From Burhinus oedicnemus (taxonomy: Eukaryota > Chordata > Aves > Charadriiformes > Burhinidae), in the NCBI GenBank assembly GCA_008921705.1, contig VFFE01006030.1, forward strand, positions 137,836 to 201,835: a stretch of DNA of 64,000 bases. Direction: 5' to 3'. Position numbers and translations under genes: made by a program. Positions 58,307-64,000 of this stretch are shown here, one piece after another. The notes below the pieces were generated by a model. That model was given only the letters and a program-made list of their open reading frames with translations, made no database searches and was not told the DNA's origin. Each line of letters opens with the position of its first letter. The first letter of the stretch is position 1.

Positions 58307-61300
58307 GTGTGTGCTCCTGTTCCTTCTCTGTCTCCCTCCTTTTGTACAGCCCCAGCCAAACACAGTTCGCATTAAAAGTTTGTGACCCTTGCACAGTGTT
58401 TTTTGAGCCTTTCCGAGCCAAACCCAGAGACTTTGTTTCCAAAAAAAACTTGCATTTTCCATTGGGGGCTGGATAATCACAGTGCAGGGGAGGACACTAA
58501 AACTAGAGCTTGTGCCTTGGAGTCGCGTGTCTGTAGCATTCCTCATCTGGGAAAATCCCAAAAGCCTGCCGAAGGGTGTATTGCCGGCCATGACAGGCGA
58601 GCGGTCGAGCAACCTGCTTGCCTTGACAACGTATGTATTTGAGCAGCTATTTTGGGAGGCAGGAGGGGGCTGCCCAGGGCAGCCAGGAGAGGAGGGCTGA
58701 CCTGGGGAGGGGGCTCTGGCGTTGCCGTGCAGCCGCAATTGCGGGCACGAAGCACCACCGGGCACCTGATCCCGGCGCTGGAGAGCAAAGCCCCCTGCAC
58801 CTCGGAGGAAATCTCCGCAGGTACTGCCAGCACCTGCCCTCAGCGCTTTTGGCCCCCTCAGGGTGTGAGCTGAAGGAGGGGTGTGCGGAGGGGCAGGGAG
58901 CAGGCAGCATGTTTCTGCGCCAGCCCCTGCCTGAGCCTGCGTCCGCAGCAGAAGGAGACTTCCCAGCCCGGGCAGACATGCTGTCTCCTCTCTCTAATTG
59001 CAGCCTTGCGCAGGGCTTGCATGTCCCAGAGCGGGAGCCGGCTCCTTCCCCTCCATTGCATTGTCTCTTCCCACAGCCCAGCTCCCATGGGGCTCACAGC
59101 TTTTCCTCTCCAGCTCCCAGGCAGGCTCTGCCTCACCGGCTCTCTCTCACCCCTCGTATCTCAGTGTCATCTCCTCTCCTTTCCCTCCCCTCTTCCTTCA
59201 GATTTTCCTTTTTTTAGCCCCCACCCTAGTGTCCTCCCTTACACCATCTTTTGCACAAAAGTCCAAAAAGCAGTGGGGCTGCTCTGAGGAGATGCAAAGG
59301 TGGGTTGCCCACTCCAGAGGCTTGCCTCCATCCCTTTCACCTTGTCATCTGTGCTGCTGGGCCACGGAGGTCCCAACTGTGCCTGCCTGGTGGGGATGAG
59401 AGGCGCCTTGTGCGGCTCCGGAGCCCGGCCAGACAATAGCGGCACTATGCTGGAGAAAGCGGCTCTGTCCGGCTGCCACCGCCTTCCGCATCCGCCGAGC
59501 ACGTGGGAGGGGAAGGGTGTCCCTCCACTCCCCTGTGCGCTGCTCTCTGGGCAAAATCAGAGAGAAGATGGAGGGATCAAAGCCTGAGACCAGCGTCACC
59601 CCGCTCCCCATGCGCTGTGAAGGCTGGTGCAGCTTTGCAGGGACTAGGGTGGCTCTGTGTTCACCAGGCGCTGGCTAGGTCAGAACTTGGACCTTCGCTC
59701 TGCCACAGGCTCCCCGGGAAAACTCAGGCAGGTCCCTTGGGCCACGCTGGTGCTTCATGATCCCTGCAAGGTGTTGAGGCTTCCCTGGGCCAGCTGCACA
59801 GCTGGGTCCCTGCAGCTCCATACCTGAGGTAAGGGTAAGGCAGCCCAGGCACAGAGCCACGCTGGTGTGCCCCAGCCCTGGACTGTCACTGCACACAGGG
59901 CCATGAGACACACCAGCTTGGGGGTCTCTGAGGCAGCACCATGCTGTGCAGGGCAGGGTGGACCCACAGACTCTCCCTGTGTCCTTTGCCTGGGTAGCAG
60001 TGGAGGGGACAGCAACATCGCTGCACTTCATAGGGGCCATCAGACAGACCTCCTCCAGGTCCTGGCTGTGCTTCCCAACATCACTGCTGGGCTGGTATAG
60101 AAGGTGGCTTTCTCAGCCCTCTTCTCATCGATTAGCACCTCACAAAGCAATGAGTTACTGTAAAGGTGTGATCGCAGCATCCAAATAATATTGCTGCCCC
60201 TTGCAAAGCTGTGGTTGCACCCAACGCCCCTGAAGAGGGCAGGAGGAGGGAGGCTCCTTGCTGCAAGCCCAGGAGGAGAGCTGACAGTCGCAATGTGATG
60301 GCAGAACGGGGTAGGCGGTAGGGGCTGGCCGCTTTGTTCCGTGGCCTGGCAGCAGCCCTGGGAGGAACAGGAATTTGGAGTGATGTGGGGGCTTGCCCCC
60401 ATACGTAGGCACTCTCAGCTGTGTGCCTCACCTAGAGAAAGAAAAGGCAGATCTTTCCAGGCTCACTGGTGCGTTGCCTGCCATCGTCACACAGAAGAAA
60501 TCACGACTTCCTGCTGAGCTGTCCCTAAAATGTACTTTGAGCTGAAACAGAGGCAACCTTGAAAAGAGACTTTCCCATCAGAGCTATAAACTCCCTTTGA
60601 ACCTTGACTTGGAAAACACTCAGATTTCTTTTCCTTGCCCTAAGGTTCCCACTGTAGAAAACGTTTGCAGAGCTCGCTGCTTCACAGTTCGGGGCTGTAA
60701 CACGGTACAGGCGTTTTAGATTCGCGAGGGTTGGTGCCACACTTTCTTAAGCTGGGGCTCTTCCTAAGTGCTGGCCCTCTCACTCTAGCTTGGCCAGGAA
60801 AGCAGTGGGTTGGTCTGATGGTGTCTGGGAGAAGATATGCTGCTTGGTTATTGTAGGGCAGCTCAAGATCCTGCAGATGCTGACCTGTAGGTGCAGGTTT
60901 ATTATTGCAGGCTTGCTCTCAAGCGTCGCAGTGTGCCCACTTGTTTAGTGCATGACTGTGATGGTCTGCTGATGGCTGAATCACTGATACTGATCTTCCA
61001 CATCTTCCTCTTTCATTCCCACCACCTGAAGGCCACCGCAAGTGTCTTCTGGAGAAGGAGGAAACACAAAGGGCTCTGCAAGCCCACAGCAAGGAACAAA
61101 GGGTCTGTTTGGGTTTCCCTGCATGCCCCAGCTCCTTCCATGCGCATGTGTGCACATGCATGCCGTGGGCACCATCCGTATTAAAAAGCCTCTTTCTTTT
61201 AACTCTTAGAGAAAGGGAACATCTCCTGTGCTTCAATTCATGCGCTGAATTGAAACTGGGTCTTCCTGCTTCTCCCCTGCGGGGACTAGAAGACCAGGCT

Positions 61301-64000
61301 GGGAGTTAGGGACCAGGGGCAAGTGAGGGGGTCCTGGGGGACCCGTCCCATCCCTGGGGCTGTGGTGGAGCCACCCTCTTGCAGCCAGCAGCGTGCAGGG
61401 AAGCTCGCTCACACAGGGCCAGCACGGGTCATACTGGGACATCTTGGAGCCAGTCCTTCCTATGTCCTTGTCAAATGGGTCCAAATCCAGTTGGCTTCCC
61501 AGCAGCAGAGCTAGGAAGAGCCTGAGCAACTGTCAGGCTGTGAGCCAGTCACTCTGTGGCTGTGTGATGCCTGCAAAGCTGGGTTCCTCAGCTCCAGCAA
61601 GCCCTCCGTCTGGGACAAAGGCCCCAAAACAATGGCCCGGGTTCCCAGCAGCCAGTGACCCAAAGGATGCTGCGTGCTGAGGCAGTCAAGCACACAAGGA
61701 TTAATGACAGCTAGAGGAAGCCGCTCTCCGGCCGCACCGCCATGGGACTCAGCAATACAATAGCCAGAAGGAGCATGCGGGCTGCTCGGCTTTTTCTCAG
61801 GGCCTAGGTAAATAATCCCCTTCCACGAGAGCCGTATAGATTCCCATAAAGCTGAATAGCAAAAGCAGTTCCCAGGCTTATGGGTAATTACCATTGTTTC
61901 CCAGGCCACGTAATTATTATTTTGACTGTCAGGAACCTGGGAGAGAGAGCGCAGACACAATATTTTCCCAATCAGCTCATGGAGCGCAATTTAACTCCAT
62001 TTAAAAGGAGGCAGCTGTGAAACAATAAGCACACCTCGACCCTCCAGAGAGGAGCATGGCTGGTGCCTTTGCCCAGTGCAGCCCCCGCAGACCCTCTGCC
62101 CCCTGGGCTAGCAAGGACTCGGGGCTAATGGCACGTGATGGAAACCACATCTCCACATCTCATGAATTTGTCTCCGGGTCTCGCATGCCACAAAAATGCT
62201 TTGGAAGTTGCCGCAGGGCAGAGCGAAGCAAGGAGGGAGGAAGGAATGTGCTCAACCCGGCAGCTTCTATGCAGGGGCTACGAAGAAGCAGGGTGTGGGG
62301 CTTTCTGCAGCCAAGGCCCAGATATTTTGCATGGCTCACACAGGCGAAAGCAGCTGATGGACGTTCATTTGGAGGCAAGCTGGCAGCATGGGAAGCCAGG
62401 TCTGTCCTGGCAGCTACATGGAGCTGGCAGCTCGGGGCTTTGAGCAGGAAGAAAAGGAGGCTAGGAATCCCAGCAGCTCCAACATGTGTAGATGGTGCAG
62501 AGCACCAGTTAGATCACGCTTCTTGGTTACCGGCAAATTAATTTGCATGGCTGGAGAAAACTGATGCTGTGGGCAAAATCCTGCCTTCACAGGTCGGAGC
62601 AATTCTCCTGGCAGCCAGGGTGGGACCAGCCTCAAGAAGACAGAGCGGCTTGAGCCCATACCGTCCCACCGACAGCAATGCACATGCCGGCGAGCCCGTG
62701 CAAAGAAACAGGATACATGCCCTGCCGCGCACACGTGCCAGAGCCAGCCTGCCACAGCCAAACCCTGCCCTTGGGAGCAGCAGGGCTCTGGCTGGCAGAG
62801 GAGCCGGCTCTGCGGCACGGCACAGCACGCTTGCCGGGGCGGTGCATGGTGAGGTTTGCAGGCCGCCCAGCACCCAGCACCTTTCCTGCTCTGCCTGGGG
62901 GGCCTCCCACCTCTGGACGCTCCCCCAGCTGGGGTGGCATCGGGAGAGGGAAGACACGATACAATTTGGTGAATACATGGCTGACTTGACAACTTTGGGC
63001 ACCCAAAGGTGATGCGTGAAACACATGCAGGGTGAACAGCATGTGTGTGGGTATCCTGTCTCGTGGCCTTTTGGACTCGGACAGGTCCAGCTTGCCTCAT
63101 TTACTGGCAGTGCCATCACCTGGTTGTCCAGATCTGTCCAAGTGTCACGGCAGAGGTGGTTTGGGAGAGCAACAGCCGGCAGGGAGACAGTTGCTGGAGT
63201 GGATTCGTCCATCTCCTTTCTCCTGGGCTCCTTGGGCGATGCATGGGTGTTCACCCCAGGGACTGGAGCTTCCCACCTCAATCTCCTTTCCAAAAGGCTT
63301 TCACCTCCTGGATATTGTGTAACTGCTTTCCACTGCCAGCACCAATTTTGGCTGCTCGGGTTACAGGAGGATTGCAAGAGCCATTTTAAATACAGGAGCA
63401 GCTTTTAAGGGGGCACGGCCGCAGCCCCAGAGGGTCTGCTTGTAGCAGCACAGCTGCAAAATCTGCTGGCTAAATGCAAAGTCTGCTATGTGCTGGGCTT
63501 GCAGAGGAACCCATGTTCTTGGAGAGTTAAAGCAAGATCAGGAAAGGCTGCTTTTAGCAGGTTTGAGGTGCAGCCAACCGAGTCAGTGGCTTGCCTGAGG
63601 ATACAGGCAGCAGCAGCAGCAAACCCAGCCTCCTCCCTGGCCTTGGGATCGGTGTGCTTTTGGCTGCAGGCCGGTTTCAAGGCAGATCATGGTTACTGAT
63701 GTTCTCAGAACCATGCTATAGAGGGAAAAAATGTTGGGTTTTCTGCTTCCAGGTCTGGGTAAGGGGTTCTTTCAAGACCTTTCTTGCAAACAAGCACACG
63801 GTTGCTCTGAGGCTTGTGGGAGCTGCGATTCCGTCAGCCCCGGCAGCTCTGCCAGTGAAGGGGGAGCCAAGTTCAGGGGTCTGCCTTGTGACCATTGCCC
63901 AGATGGTAACATTGCCAGTCAAATGCAGAAAAATAAATGCCTTTTCCCTGGATCCAGTTCTAGGGCAGATTGGTCGTCATGGGTCCCATGGGTGAGATTC
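58307..64000. other. right-end region without recognised genes
   Basis: GC-rich with scattered CpG (for example 58690-58830 and 59400-59510) but no clear island. It holds a conserved-element-like patch at 61860-62035 and a CAGCAG run near 63606-63619. A 279-codon minus-strand frame at 62538-63377 overlaps several plus-strand frames and has no domain that I recognise. Confidence 0.45.
61860..62035. promoter_or_regulatory. candidate non-coding regulatory element
   Basis: An AT-rich patch in GC-rich surroundings: GGGTAATTACCATTG, CGTAATTATTATTTTGAC, CAATTTAACTCCATTTAAAAGG and GGCAGCTGTG (E-box), then AACAATAAG. GGTAATTACC is itself a 10-bp palindromic homeodomain site. It has the look of a developmental enhancer; conservation is untested. 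Confidence 0.25.

Noticed and set aside
62538..63377. 279-codon minus-strand open frame, the longest in the window
   Set aside because: It overlaps several long frames on the opposite strand. Its composition is Cys/Pro/Ser/Trp-rich as in random GC-rich translations, no domain is recognised, and no promoter or poly(A) context is seen.
46060..64000. ATP1A1 start exon (short MGKG-type coding exon) and second exon
   Set aside because: I looked for the expected ATG-Gly-Lys-Gly start followed by a donor, and for the VGRDKYE-type second exon, but found neither. ATP1A1 is therefore not annotated.
1..64000. tRNA, rRNA, microRNA, CRISPR or bacterial-type operon features
   Set aside because: No cloverleaf with A/B boxes, long hairpin precursor, regular spacer array or clustered prokaryotic genes was seen. 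The repeats present are CR1, simple sequence and local tandem duplications.

Overview
This is vertebrate nuclear DNA, almost certainly from a bird. The evidence is CR1 LINE copies of the avian type (one ends in tandem ATTCTATG octamers), the absence of mammalian SINEs, compact introns, and one split gene with GT-AG introns. There is no bacterial, phage, operon, CRISPR or tRNA/rRNA content that I can support.

The one gene I can assemble with confidence is MAB21L3 (mab-21-like 3) on the + strand. Its six coding exons run from 14463 to 31785 and give an uninterrupted 363-residue protein. All five introns are GT-AG and the phases match. The 3' UTR appears to end at an ATTAAA poly(A) signal at 32755-32760, followed by a T-rich tract. 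The protein belongs to the Mab-21/cGAS nucleotidyltransferase-fold family. The positions that bind catalytic metal in cGAS read Gln69, Leu71 and Glu187, so a structural or regulatory role is more likely than catalysis.

Layout. Positions 1-13.8 kb are AT-rich and mostly non-genic: a CR1 fragment at 2.1-2.3 kb, a possible poly(A) site of an upstream gene near 3.64 kb, and a perfect 22-bp palindrome at 8192. Positions 13.8-32.8 kb hold MAB21L3. Intron 1 has two CR1 pieces. Intron 2 has a strong candidate 72-bp in-frame cassette exon, two neighbouring inverted repeats, and a 110-bp tandem repeat carrying two DR1-type nuclear-receptor motifs. Positions 33.0-34.7 kb are a long CR1 with a younger CR1 nested inside it. 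An older CR1-like relic may lie at 39.2-39.7 kb.

The right third becomes visibly richer in G+C. It has a CpG island at about 46.1-46.65 kb with GC boxes and a 55-bp tandem duplication. Two small candidate first coding exons follow, at 48.67 kb and 58.19 kb. In mammals ATP1A1 lies downstream of MAB21L3 and SLC22A15 upstream (from memory). I could not find the usual ATP1A1 start exon or any SLC22A15 coding exon, so the CpG island is unassigned. Most long open frames in the right half are chance products of high G+C.

I see no clearly novel biological system. The best leads are the hidden cassette exon, the CpG island with its candidate start exon, the palindrome, and the duplicated DR1 motifs.
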